A DNA stretch of 17,875 nucleotides from assembly GCA_947627085.1 (NCBI GenBank), contig CANQUO010000017.1:1-17875 (forward strand), given 5' to 3'. The translations under genes were made by a program, and so were the position numbers. Below, piece after piece: positions 7,849 to 13,592 of this stretch (positions are counted from its first letter, which is position 1; every line of letters starts with the position of its first letter). The stretch is from an uncultured Oscillospiraceae bacterium (GTDB lineage: Bacteria; Bacillota; Clostridia; Oscillospirales; Oscillospiraceae). The notes beneath the pieces are model-generated. The model was not told the DNA's origin and did no database searches. It worked only from the letters and a program-made list of their open reading frames with translations.

Positions 7849-8739
7849 TTACTCCTTCACGCCGCCCACATTGGTGCCCTTCGCGAAGTACTTCTGGATG
7901 AAGGGGTAGATAACGAGTATGGGGACGATGGAGCATACGATGAGCGCGTAGATAACGGAGTCGGAGGCATAGGGCTGGCTCCATGTTGCCATCATGTCCG
8001 GGTCTGTGAATTGCTCCAGCTGACGGCGGATAAAGACCTGGAGAGGATGCTCGTTGTTGTTGGAAATCATCTGGCGTGCCCAGAAGTATCCGTTCCAACG
8101 GGAGATGGCGAAGAAGAGCGACACCGTGGCTATTGTCGATTTGCTCATGGGTATGTACACCGTGGTCAAAACCTGCATCTCCGTGGCGCCGTCCACGATG
8201 GCCGCCTCCTCTATCTCGGAGGGCACGCCCTCAAAGGCGTTGCGCAGGAGTATGATGTTCATGGCCGCCATGCCCATGGCGATAACGACAAGCCACTTGT
8301 CGTCCATGATACCGACGCTGTTGAAAATACGCCTGGTGGCCAAATAGTTTAAGTACTGCGGCACGATACCGGCCGAGAACCACATGGTGAACACCAGGAA
8401 GAAGTTGAAGAACTTCCGGAAAAGGAGCCTCTTCTTGGAGAGGGCGTAGCCCGCCAGAATGGAGGAGAACAGCGCCCAGATGGTGCCGTATAGGGTGATG
8501 AACAGGGTGTTGGTGTAGGAATTCCAGAACATGTTGTCCTTGAACATCCTGCTGAAGGCCAGGAACTGTACGTTCTTGGGGAAGAGCACCACGCGGTTGT
8601 ACTGGACCTCCTCAACGCCGCTTATGGAGGCGGACACGGCGTAAATGAAGGGATAGAGGCAGGCCAGGGCGAAAATCGTAAGCAGGGTGTAGCTGATGAT
8701 CTTAAAAATCAGCTCGGTTATTTCAAGCTTTCTTTTCAT
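7849..8739 (-). CDS. Carbohydrate ABC transporter permease, LplC/YtcP type
   Basis: A 296-aa inner-membrane permease of the CUT1 importer class, one of the two channel subunits. Six hydrophobic spans are visible, the first at about 13-36. The EAA loop that docks on the ATPase is IEEAAIVDGATEMQVLTTVYIP at about 176-197 (given here as a landmark). The C-terminal YPFIQKYFAKGTNVGGVKE ending is typical of LplC-like permeases. The ATG follows AGGAGGG. It begins 12 nt after the LplB-type permease stop and is followed by the binding protein, the usual B-C-A order of LplABC-like systems. The substrate is inferred from the flanking GH28 and CE8 enzymes. Confidence 0.95.
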   Translation of the reverse strand: MKRKLEITELIFKIISYTLLTIFALACLYPFIYAVSASISGVEEVQYNRVVLFPKNVQFLAFSRMFKDNMFWNSYTNTLFITLYGTIWALFSSILAGYALSKKRLLFRKFFNFFLVFTMWFSAGIVPQYLNYLATRRIFNSVGIMDDKWLVVIAMGMAAMNIILLRNAFEGVPSEIEEAAIVDGATEMQVLTTVYIPMSKSTIATVSLFFAISRWNGYFWARQMISNNNEHPLQVFIRRQLEQFTDPDMMATWSQPYASDSVIYALIVCSIVPILVIYPFIQKYFAKGTNVGGVKE

Positions 8740-8751
8740 GACACCCTCCTA

Positions 8752-9810
8752 TCAATAGAGCGAAGTGTTGGACGCCTTGCGGGCTATTGTGTTCGCGCCG
8801 ATGACCAGCATCATTCCGATGAGGTTGTTCATCATCTCGGCGGCGGACGCTATGCCCGGTTGCGGGTTCTGGCCTGTCATGCCGTAGCGGTTGGCGAAGG
8901 TGGACACGACGTCGGCGGTGACATAGGTGTTGTTGTTGTAGAGAAGCAATACCTTTTCGTAGCCGACGTTCAGAAGGCCGCCGATACGGGTGATGAGCAT
9001 GATGACCACGGTGGACAGTATACTGGGTATGACCACGTAGCGCATCTGGGCCCACTTGTTTGCGCCATCGATCTGCGCGGCCTCGTAGCTGGTCGGAGAG
9101 ATCGCGATGATGGCCGAGAAGAACACTATGCTGTCGTAGCCCGCGCCCTCCCAGATACCGCTGACCTCATAGATGGTCCTGAAGTAAGCGGGGTTGTTCA
9201 GAAGGCCCGCGTTGGCTACCTCGTAATCCATAAGGCCGACATTGGTGAGGAACCTGTTGATGATGCCCATTCCGGTGGTGAGGGAGCCCTGCTTTACGAG
9301 CATGGTCACCAGGGACGTCATAACGACGGTGGACATGAACTTGGGAAGGTACGTCAGCACCTGGTACACACTTCTGGCGGCGTTGGACCTGATCTCGTTG
9401 AAGAACAGGGCCAGGATGATCGGCATGGGGAAGCCGAAGCACAGGCCGTAGAAGCTGATGATGAAGGTGTTCCTGAGGGCTCTCCAGAATTCCGAGGACA
9501 TGCTGTCTCCCGCGAAGAGCAGTCTCTTGAAGTAAGAGAAGCCCGAGAAAAGCTGCTCGGAGACAGGCAGTACCGTATCAGATACCTTGAAGCACCCGAG
9601 GAGCTCGTACATCGGGAAGTACCGCCAGCACAGGAATACCACGAGCATCGGGACGAGCATCAGGTAGAGGCGCCAGTCCTTGGCGATAGTCAAGATCACG
9701 TGCCGCCAATAATGCTTTTCAACATCATCGCGGACGATCTGTTCCGGATCTTCCACGTATACGCCCTTGTCATTGTCGTACACGAGAAAATCCGCTGCCC
9801 TAACTTTCAT
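8752..9810 (-). CDS. Carbohydrate ABC transporter permease, LplB type
   Basis: A 352-aa partner permease of the importer. A cytoplasmic N-terminal extension of about 47 charged residues (LVYDNDKGVYVEDPEQIV and onwards) is longer than usual and precedes span 1 at about 48-68. Further spans include about 115-137 and 155-172. The EAA loop reads SYEAAQIDGANKWAQMRYVV at about 241-260. The ending AGANTIARKASNTSLY-like tail is typical of LplB-type proteins. The ATG has GGAGG 7 nt upstream. The start overlaps the end of the ECF S-like gene by 11 nt, which argues for translational coupling at the head of the operon. Confidence 0.95.
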   Translation of the reverse strand: MKVRAADFLVYDNDKGVYVEDPEQIVRDDVEKHYWRHVILTIAKDWRLYLMLVPMLVVFLCWRYFPMYELLGCFKVSDTVLPVSEQLFSGFSYFKRLLFAGDSMSSEFWRALRNTFIISFYGLCFGFPMPIILALFFNEIRSNAARSVYQVLTYLPKFMSTVVMTSLVTMLVKQGSLTTGMGIINRFLTNVGLMDYEVANAGLLNNPAYFRTIYEVSGIWEGAGYDSIVFFSAIIAISPTSYEAAQIDGANKWAQMRYVVIPSILSTVVIMLITRIGGLLNVGYEKVLLLYNNNTYVTADVVSTFANRYGMTGQNPQPGIASAAEMMNNLIGMMLVIGANTIARKASNTSLY

Positions 9811-10390
9811 TTTTAACCTCCTTTTTTTCCTCCTCCGAGTTTAGGCGAAGAAGGTAATGTTTTTGATCCTCGTAGATGCCATCCAGCCTTCTGACGATCC
9901 ACGCGATCACAAGGGTAAACAGGTATGACAGGCTGTCCGATGTAAAGAAGCCCGTCACCGACGACAACTCCTCACCCAATAAAAGAGCCGTCAGCGCTCT
10001 CCCGCCGTGCATCAGGAGCTGTACCAGAAGCGGAAACAAAAGGCCCAGGAATTGCCCGGTCCTTACCTTCTCCTTCCCGACCCTGAAGAGCAGCACCAGG
10101 GCGAGAGCGGAAAAGGCGTTTCCACAGCTGTATATAATGTACTGCTCTCCGGAGGCTCCGGAAAACAGGCAGGAGACTATACCGGCCAGCACCGCGTGGA
10201 AGATGCCCCAGGGGCCCCAGCGCATATACACGATGCTGACGATGGGCGCGGCCAAAGAGACGGTGTAGAGCTGATCCGGAAACCAGCTTGTGACGGCCCG
10301 CCCGATGAGCCCCTCAAATACGGCCAAAAGCAGGGCGAAAATCACAAGGTCTATGGTCCTGTACTCGCCAAATGTCCTGCGTCTCTCCAT
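9800..10390 (-). CDS. ECF transporter S-component-like membrane protein (first gene of the pectin operon)
   Basis: A 196-aa integral membrane protein. The ATG at 10388-10390 (MERRRTFGEYRT) is chosen because GGAGG lies 5 nt upstream; the open frame extends 10 codons further but without a Shine-Dalgarno. About six hydrophobic spans fill residues 13-170, with the pattern 'basic N-terminus, aliphatic first span, then SLAAPIVSIVYMRWGPWGIF' resembling small substrate-capture (S) subunits of ECF importers. The C-terminal tail is highly charged (NSEEEKKEVKNES). The gene overlaps LplB by 11 nt. No ECF A/A'/T genes are seen nearby, so if it is an S-component it would have to share an energising module encoded elsewhere. 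Family assignment is moderate; it may simply be an unrelated 6-TM protein. Confidence 0.6.
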   Translation of the reverse strand: MERRRTFGEYRTIDLVIFALLLAVFEGLIGRAVTSWFPDQLYTVSLAAPIVSIVYMRWGPWGIFHAVLAGIVSCLFSGASGEQYIIYSCGNAFSALALVLLFRVGKEKVRTGQFLGLLFPLLVQLLMHGGRALTALLLGEELSSVTGFFTSDSLSYLFTLVIAWIVRRLDGIYEDQKHYLLRLNSEEEKKEVKNES

Positions 10391-10403
10391 TTCTACCTCC
10401 GCA

Positions 10404-10422
10404 AAGTGCCCAAAACGCACTT
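10404..10422 (-). other. Hairpin in the leader of the pectin operon, next to the first Shine-Dalgarno
   Basis: AAGTGC (10404-10409) and GCACTT (10417-10422) form a 6-bp stem with a 7-nt loop, ending only a few bases before the Shine-Dalgarno of the first operon gene. A looser CAACCC/GGGTTG pair (10427-10432 and 10458-10463) lies just upstream in the leader. RNA-level control is possible but unproven. Confidence 0.3.
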
Positions 10423-10498
10423 AAAACAACCCTGAATCACCCGTTTTTTGGGATTTTGGGTTGGGAAAACTTCTATATATACAAAAACAACAGTAGCT

Positions 10499-10510
10499 TT
10501 TTGTGCAAAA
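10499..10510. promoter_or_regulatory. Possible operator palindrome in the divergent region
   Basis: TTTTG-TG-CAAAA is a 12-bp palindrome with 5-bp perfect arms. It lies roughly 25 bp downstream of the predicted start of the minus-strand operon transcript, where a bound repressor could act as a roadblock. It is short and AT-rich, so chance is a real possibility. Confidence 0.25.
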
Positions 10511-10541
10511 TATCCACAAGCGGGACTTTAATTTGTCTATT

Positions 10542-10570
10542 ATTATACATGCTGGCGGTTTTTATGTATA
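10542..10570 (-). promoter_or_regulatory. Predicted sigma-A promoter of the pectin uptake operon
   Basis: On the minus strand TATACA (10570-10565) is followed after exactly 17 bp by a perfect TATAAT (10547-10542). The -35 matches consensus at 4 of 6 bases. The predicted transcript would start near 10535 and carry a leader of about 145 nt. It is the best promoter match in the 288-bp AT-rich gap (10391-10678), which holds no gene. Confidence 0.6.
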
Positions 10571-10622
10571 TGGACAAAACACGCCAATTTATACACAAAA
10601 CAGATTTTTTAACAAAATATTA

Positions 10623-10651
10623 TGTGCAACGGTCAAATTTTTGATTATAAT
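10623..10651 (+). promoter_or_regulatory. Possible promoter of the pectin methylesterase gene
   Basis: A perfect TATAAT at 10646-10651 lies just ahead of the Shine-Dalgarno AGGAGG (10661-10666). The best -35 at 17-bp spacing, TGTGCA (10623-10628), matches at only 3 of 6 bases, so an activator may be needed. The resulting 5' leader would be only about 20 nt. Confidence 0.4.
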
Positions 10652-10678
10652 GTCACCAAAAGGAGGGGGACGCGAGCC

Positions 10679-11539
10679 ATGATTTTAGTGCACCCTAATG
10701 ACGATCTGGGCTATATCCTGACCCACGCGGGGCCAAATGAGCATATCCACCTAACCGCCGGTACCTGGCGGATAAAAGCCATGATAACCTCTCCCGGTCT
10801 AACGATAACCGGCGAGGGCAGTGACAAAAGCGCCGTCGTCTGGGACGACTACGCCAAAAAGCTGGACGAGCGCGGCGTTGAGTACAACACCTTCCGCACC
10901 TGGACCCTGGCCGTCTGCGCGGACAATGTGACCATGCGGGACCTGGCGGTGGTCAACGACGCTCTCCACCCGGAAAAACTCGGCCAGGAGGTGGCCCTCA
11001 CCGTCTACGGCGACAACTTCGTCATGGAGCGGTGCCGCCTCACCTCCACCCAGGACACACTCTTCTCCGGTCCCCTGCCCCGGGACCTCATCGCCCGTTA
11101 CGAGGGGTTCCTGCCGGACCTTTTAAGGCGGGACATGACCTGCCGCCAGCGTTTCACCGATTGCCTCATCGAGGGCACCGTGGACTTCATCTTCGGCTGC
11201 GGCGAGACAGTTTTTGAAAACTGCGAGATACGTTCCTTAAGCGATGCCCGCCACTGCGGCTACGCCGCCGCCCCGGCCCATGAGTCAGAGCAAACCGAGG
11301 GCTTTCGCTTCAAAAACTGCCGCTTCACCCGCGAGGAGGGCGTTGAGGACGGCATCATCTACCTCGCCCGGCCCTGGCGGGACTACGGGCTGTGCGTATT
11401 TGAAAACTGCGAGTACGGCCCCCACATCTCCCCTCTCGGCTTCGACAAGTGGAACGACACGAGTCGCGACAAGACAGCCAGGTTTTACGAGTCCCCCGCC
11501 GTGGCCGGACGTGTTCCCTGGGTCAAAAAAACCTCTTGA
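10679..11539 (+). CDS. Pectin methylesterase, carbohydrate esterase family 8, cytoplasmic
   Basis: A 286-aa enzyme that removes methyl esters from (oligo)galacturonate, releasing methanol and freeing carboxylates for polygalacturonase. Family motifs: TSTQDTLF (123-130, with Gln125 and the acid/base Asp126), GTVDFIFG (166-173, nucleophile Asp169) and LARPWRDYG (229-237, with Arg231 and Trp233; LGRPW in most relatives). The start MILVHPNDD at 10679 is preferred over an earlier in-frame ATG because of the G-rich AGGAGGGGG Shine-Dalgarno at 10661-10669. No signal peptide is present and the length is compact, so it should act in the cytoplasm on imported, still-methylated fragments. It is transcribed divergently from the uptake operon and probably co-regulated with it. 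Confidence 0.93.
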   Translation: MILVHPNDDLGYILTHAGPNEHIHLTAGTWRIKAMITSPGLTITGEGSDKSAVVWDDYAKKLDERGVEYNTFRTWTLAVCADNVTMRDLAVVNDALHPEKLGQEVALTVYGDNFVMERCRLTSTQDTLFSGPLPRDLIARYEGFLPDLLRRDMTCRQRFTDCLIEGTVDFIFGCGETVFENCEIRSLSDARHCGYAAAPAHESEQTEGFRFKNCRFTREEGVEDGIIYLARPWRDYGLCVFENCEYGPHISPLGFDKWNDTSRDKTARFYESPAVAGRVPWVKKTS

Positions 11540-11565
11540 ACTGGCAGTGGCCTTTATGATAAAAT
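11536..11565 (+). promoter_or_regulatory. Predicted promoter of the [FeFe] hydrogenase gene, with an overlapping dyad
   Basis: TTGAAC (11536-11541) and TAAAAT (11560-11565) are separated by 18 bp, with an extended -10 (TGA before TAAAAT). The -35 box overlaps the TGA stop of the esterase gene (11537-11539). An imperfect dyad with arms CCTTTA (11551-11556) and TAAAGG (11568-11573) straddles the -10 and could be an operator. Confidence 0.55.
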
Positions 11566-11612
11566 ATTAAAGGTATTTCAATAACATTCAACAAAGGAGG
11601 CGCGTACATAAA

Positions 11613-13127
11613 ATGAGAGGTCTTGAATCCAACAAAACCAAGATTCGTCACAAGATTTTTACCGAGATCGCCCGCACGGCATACGAGGGCGGCGACATCT
11701 CCAGGGAGATCGTGCGTCTGCCCTACAAGATAATCCCCGGCGAGGTGGCCACGTACAGGGACAGCATATTCCTTGAGCGCGCCATCGTAGGCGAGCGGCT
11801 CAGGCTCGCCATGGGCCTTCCCATCCGCAACGTAGCCGAGCAGGTGGAGCTCAGCGACGGCGTTGACGAGAGCGCCATCGCCGAGAAATACTACACCCCT
11901 CCCCTTATAAACGTGATAAAATTCGCCTGCAACAAATGCCCGGAGAAGCAGGTCCTGGTCACCAACGCCTGCCAGGGGTGCTTTGAGCATCCCTGCCTTG
12001 AGGTCTGCCCCAGGAACGCCATATCCATGGTGAACGGCAAGAGTCAGATCGACGAGCACCTTTGCGTAAAATGCGGCCGGTGCGCCGACGCCTGCTCCTA
12101 CCACGCCATTATAAAGCAGGAGCGCCCCTGCGCCGCGGCCTGCGGCATGGGCGCCATAAAGACCGACTCCTACGGCCGGGCGGAGATCGACCAGACGAAG
12201 TGCGTCTCCTGCGGCCAGTGCCTGGTCTCCTGCCCCTTCGCCGCCATCGCCGACAAGGGCCAGATATACCAGACCATAATGGCCATAAAGAGCGGCACCC
12301 CCGTCTACGCCGCCATCGCCCCGGCCTTCTGCGGCCAGTTCGGCACGGCCCTCACCCATGACAAGATGCGCTCCGCCTTCAAGGCCCTTGGCTTTGCCGA
12401 CCTTGTGGAGGTCTCCATCGGCGCGGACATCTGCACCCTTCAGGAGGCCCAGGACTTTTTAAAGGAGGTCCCGGAGGAGAAGCCCTTCATGGCCACCTCC
12501 TGCTGTCCGGCCTGGACCATGATGGCCAAAAAGCTCTTCCCCACCATCGCCGGCAACATCTCCATGGCCCTGACCCCCATGGTCCTCACGGGCCGCATGA
12601 TAAAAAAGGACCACCCCGGCTGTAAGGTCTGCTTCATCGGCCCCTGCGCGGCCAAGAAGCTTGAGGCCTCACGCAAGGAGATACGCTCCGACGTGGACTT
12701 CGTCCTCACCTTTGAGGAGGTCCTTGGCATGTTCGACGCCAAGGAGATCGACCCGGCGGAGCTTGAGTCCGACCCCATGAACGAGGCCACCGCCGACGGC
12801 CGCGGCTTCGCGGTGTCCGGCGGCGTGGCCAGCGCCGTGGTGAACGCCGCCAAGCGTCTCGCCCCGGACCGGGAGATAAAGGTGGCCCACGCCAACGGCC
12901 TTGCCGAGTGCAAGAAGATGCTGACCCTTGCCAAGGCCGGAAAATATAACGGCTACCTCCTTGAGGGCATGGGCTGTCCCGGCGGCTGTGTCGCCGGCGC
13001 CGGCACCATCGCCAGCGTCCAGTACTCCACCGGCGAGGTCAAAAAGGCCATGGACGACACCGACGCCAAGTGCATCCTGGAGAGCAAATACCTCCACTAC
13101 CTCCCCCTCATCGAGGAGCGCGGCTGA
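11613..13127 (+). CDS. Monomeric [FeFe] hydrogenase, group B-like, with N-terminal 4Fe-4S domains
   Basis: A 504-aa cytoplasmic metalloenzyme for H2 production or oxidation, likely exchanging electrons with ferredoxin. After a helical N-terminus (1-100) come Cys motifs for [4Fe-4S] clusters: C120/C123/C128/C132, C151/C154/C157/C161 and C197/C200/C203/C207, with additional Cys at 106, 109, 173 and 177. The H-cluster domain has L1 TSCCPAW (295-301), L2 GPCAAKK (343-349) and L3 EGMGCPGGC (451-459), giving ligands C298, C345, C455 and C459. Gly replaces the Met of the classical MPCxxK motif. No small HydB-like accessory domain is fused. AAAGGAGG (11593-11600) lies 12 nt before the ATG, a long spacing. 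Maturases HydE/F/G are not in the window. It is 73 nt after the esterase gene but has its own promoter. Confidence 0.93.
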   Translation: MRGLESNKTKIRHKIFTEIARTAYEGGDISREIVRLPYKIIPGEVATYRDSIFLERAIVGERLRLAMGLPIRNVAEQVELSDGVDESAIAEKYYTPPLINVIKFACNKCPEKQVLVTNACQGCFEHPCLEVCPRNAISMVNGKSQIDEHLCVKCGRCADACSYHAIIKQERPCAAACGMGAIKTDSYGRAEIDQTKCVSCGQCLVSCPFAAIADKGQIYQTIMAIKSGTPVYAAIAPAFCGQFGTALTHDKMRSAFKALGFADLVEVSIGADICTLQEAQDFLKEVPEEKPFMATSCCPAWTMMAKKLFPTIAGNISMALTPMVLTGRMIKKDHPGCKVCFIGPCAAKKLEASRKEIRSDVDFVLTFEEVLGMFDAKEIDPAELESDPMNEATADGRGFAVSGGVASAVVNAAKRLAPDREIKVAHANGLAECKKMLTLAKAGKYNGYLLEGMGCPGGCVAGAGTIASVQYSTGEVKKAMDDTDAKCILESKYLHYLPLIEERG

Positions 13128-13154
13128 AACGCGTATTTGCCGCAAAATCAAACA

Positions 13155-13193
13155 TCAACCCGGGCGGGTCTGGGACCCGCCCCTACGGGTTGA
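13155..13193. repeat. Nested GC-rich hairpin downstream of the hydrogenase gene
   Basis: Outer arms TCAACCCG (13155-13162) and CGGGTTGA (13186-13193) enclose inner arms GGCGGGTC (13163-13170) and GACCCGCC (13174-13181) with a TGG loop. It lies 28 bp past the hydrogenase stop and may end or protect that transcript, although no clear T-run follows. It has the look of a dispersed palindromic repeat. Confidence 0.6.
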
Positions 13194-13218
13194 ATGGCAT
13201 ATCTCCCAATAATTGCCG

Positions 13219-13245
13219 TAGGGGAGGGTTCCAAACCCTCCCCTA
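13219..13245. repeat. Perfect 12-bp-stem palindrome
   Basis: TAGGGGAGGGTT (13219-13230) pairs perfectly with AACCCTCCCCTA (13234-13245) across a CCA loop. It is followed on the plus strand by TTCTAATG, too weak a T-run for a confident terminator. It sits between the previous hairpin and the MITE-like element and is probably a dispersed repeat unit. Confidence 0.65.
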
Positions 13246-13297
13246 TTCTAATGCGCGCCGTCAGGCGCGACAGATTGTCAAAAAACTCAATTTCAAT

Positions 13298-13330
13298 ATT
13301 TTTTCTGACGACATGTGCGTCAGAAAAAAT
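13298..13330. repeat. Internal palindrome of the MITE-like element
   Basis: ATTTTTTCTGACG (13298-13310) and CGTCAGAAAAAAT (13318-13330) form perfect 13-bp arms around a 7-nt loop. The T- and A-tracts lie inside the arms in both directions, so this is not a conventional terminator. Confidence 0.65.
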
Positions 13331-13360
13331 CCCTTTTGTCGCCCAAGTGTGCTTTGGGGT

Positions 13361-13386
13361 CCCCGGCTGGCTGTAGCCTGCCGGGG
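13361..13386. repeat. Internal GC-rich hairpin of the MITE-like element
   Basis: CCCCGGC (13361-13367) pairs with GCCGGGG (13380-13386), and the interior GGCT (13369-13372) pairs with AGCC (13375-13378), with one T-T mismatch between the two stems. It makes a compact rod of 11 base pairs. Confidence 0.5.
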
Positions 13387-13480
13387 AGAGGAGGAGCGAT
13401 GCCAGCGCCTGAGCCCGACCGCAGGGAGGGCGAGGTAAAGCGGCATCAGCGACGACGATGGTGCGCGCAGGGCGACAGCA

Positions 13481-13524
13481 GGGAAACAGCGCGTGAATTT
13501 CGCAAAATTCACGCGCTGTTTCCC
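13481..13524. repeat. Perfect 20-bp inverted repeat inside the element
   Basis: The arms at 13481-13500 (from GGGAAACAGC to TGAATTT) and 13505-13524 are exact reverse complements across a 4-nt loop (CGCA). This is the longest perfect palindrome in the window. Reading frames on both strands through it encode the same MNFAKFTRCFP peptide, a symmetry artefact and not a gene. Confidence 0.75.
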
Positions 13525-13537
13525 GCACGTTCCCCTT

Positions 13538-13568
13538 TGTCGGAAAAGGCCAATGGCCTTTTTCGACA
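13538..13568 (-). terminator. Hairpin near the right end of the element; possible terminator for the phospholipase-fold gene
   Basis: TGTCGGAAAAGGCC (13538-13551) pairs with GGCCTTTTTCGACA (13555-13568) over an AAT loop with one G-T wobble. On the minus strand GGCC-ATT-GGCC is followed by TTTTCC, about 25 nt after the stop of the gene at 13593-14408, so the element could supply that gene's terminator. The short T-run makes this uncertain. Confidence 0.4.
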
Positions 13569-13592
13569 GTCTGACGCGCCACAGGCGCGACC

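Larger units (their letters stand above)
13254..13589. mobile_element. MITE-like non-coding element with terminal inverted repeats
   Basis: A 336-bp block bounded by near-identical inverted ends. Reading inward, the left end is CGCGCC-GTCA-GGCGCG-A-CAGATTGTC-A-AAAAA and the right end is CGCGCC-TGT-GGCGCG-T-CAGACTGTC-G-AAAAA. Each end itself folds as a CGCGCC/GGCGCG hairpin. Inside are palindromes with 13-bp arms (13298-13310 with 13318-13330), a hairpin at 13361-13386, perfect 20-bp arms (13481-13500 with 13505-13524) and a 14-bp stem (13538-13551 with 13555-13568). No transposase or credible ORF is present, and open frames across it are by-products of the palindromes. I found no clear target-site duplication. 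It ends 3 bp before the stop codon of the neighbouring minus-strand gene. A structured RNA is the main alternative. Confidence 0.6.

Noticed and set aside
5530..8352. A 940-codon plus-strand open frame antisense to the binding protein and part of the LplC-type gene
   Set aside because: It is opposite two certain genes. Its translation is Val/Gly/Leu/His-rich low complexity with no domain or good Shine-Dalgarno. It stays open because of the strong codon bias of the genes beneath it.
11523..12359. A 278-codon minus-strand open frame over the hydrogenase
   Set aside because: It is opposite the ferredoxin region of a well-supported gene, has composition typical of antisense of GC-rich code, and no family signal.
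13298..13330. Rho-independent terminator
   Set aside because: The T- and A-tracts are inside the stem arms; on either strand the hairpin is followed by A residues, not T.
13155..13589. CRISPR array
   Set aside because: The repeats are inverted, differ in sequence, and are not evenly spaced direct repeats.
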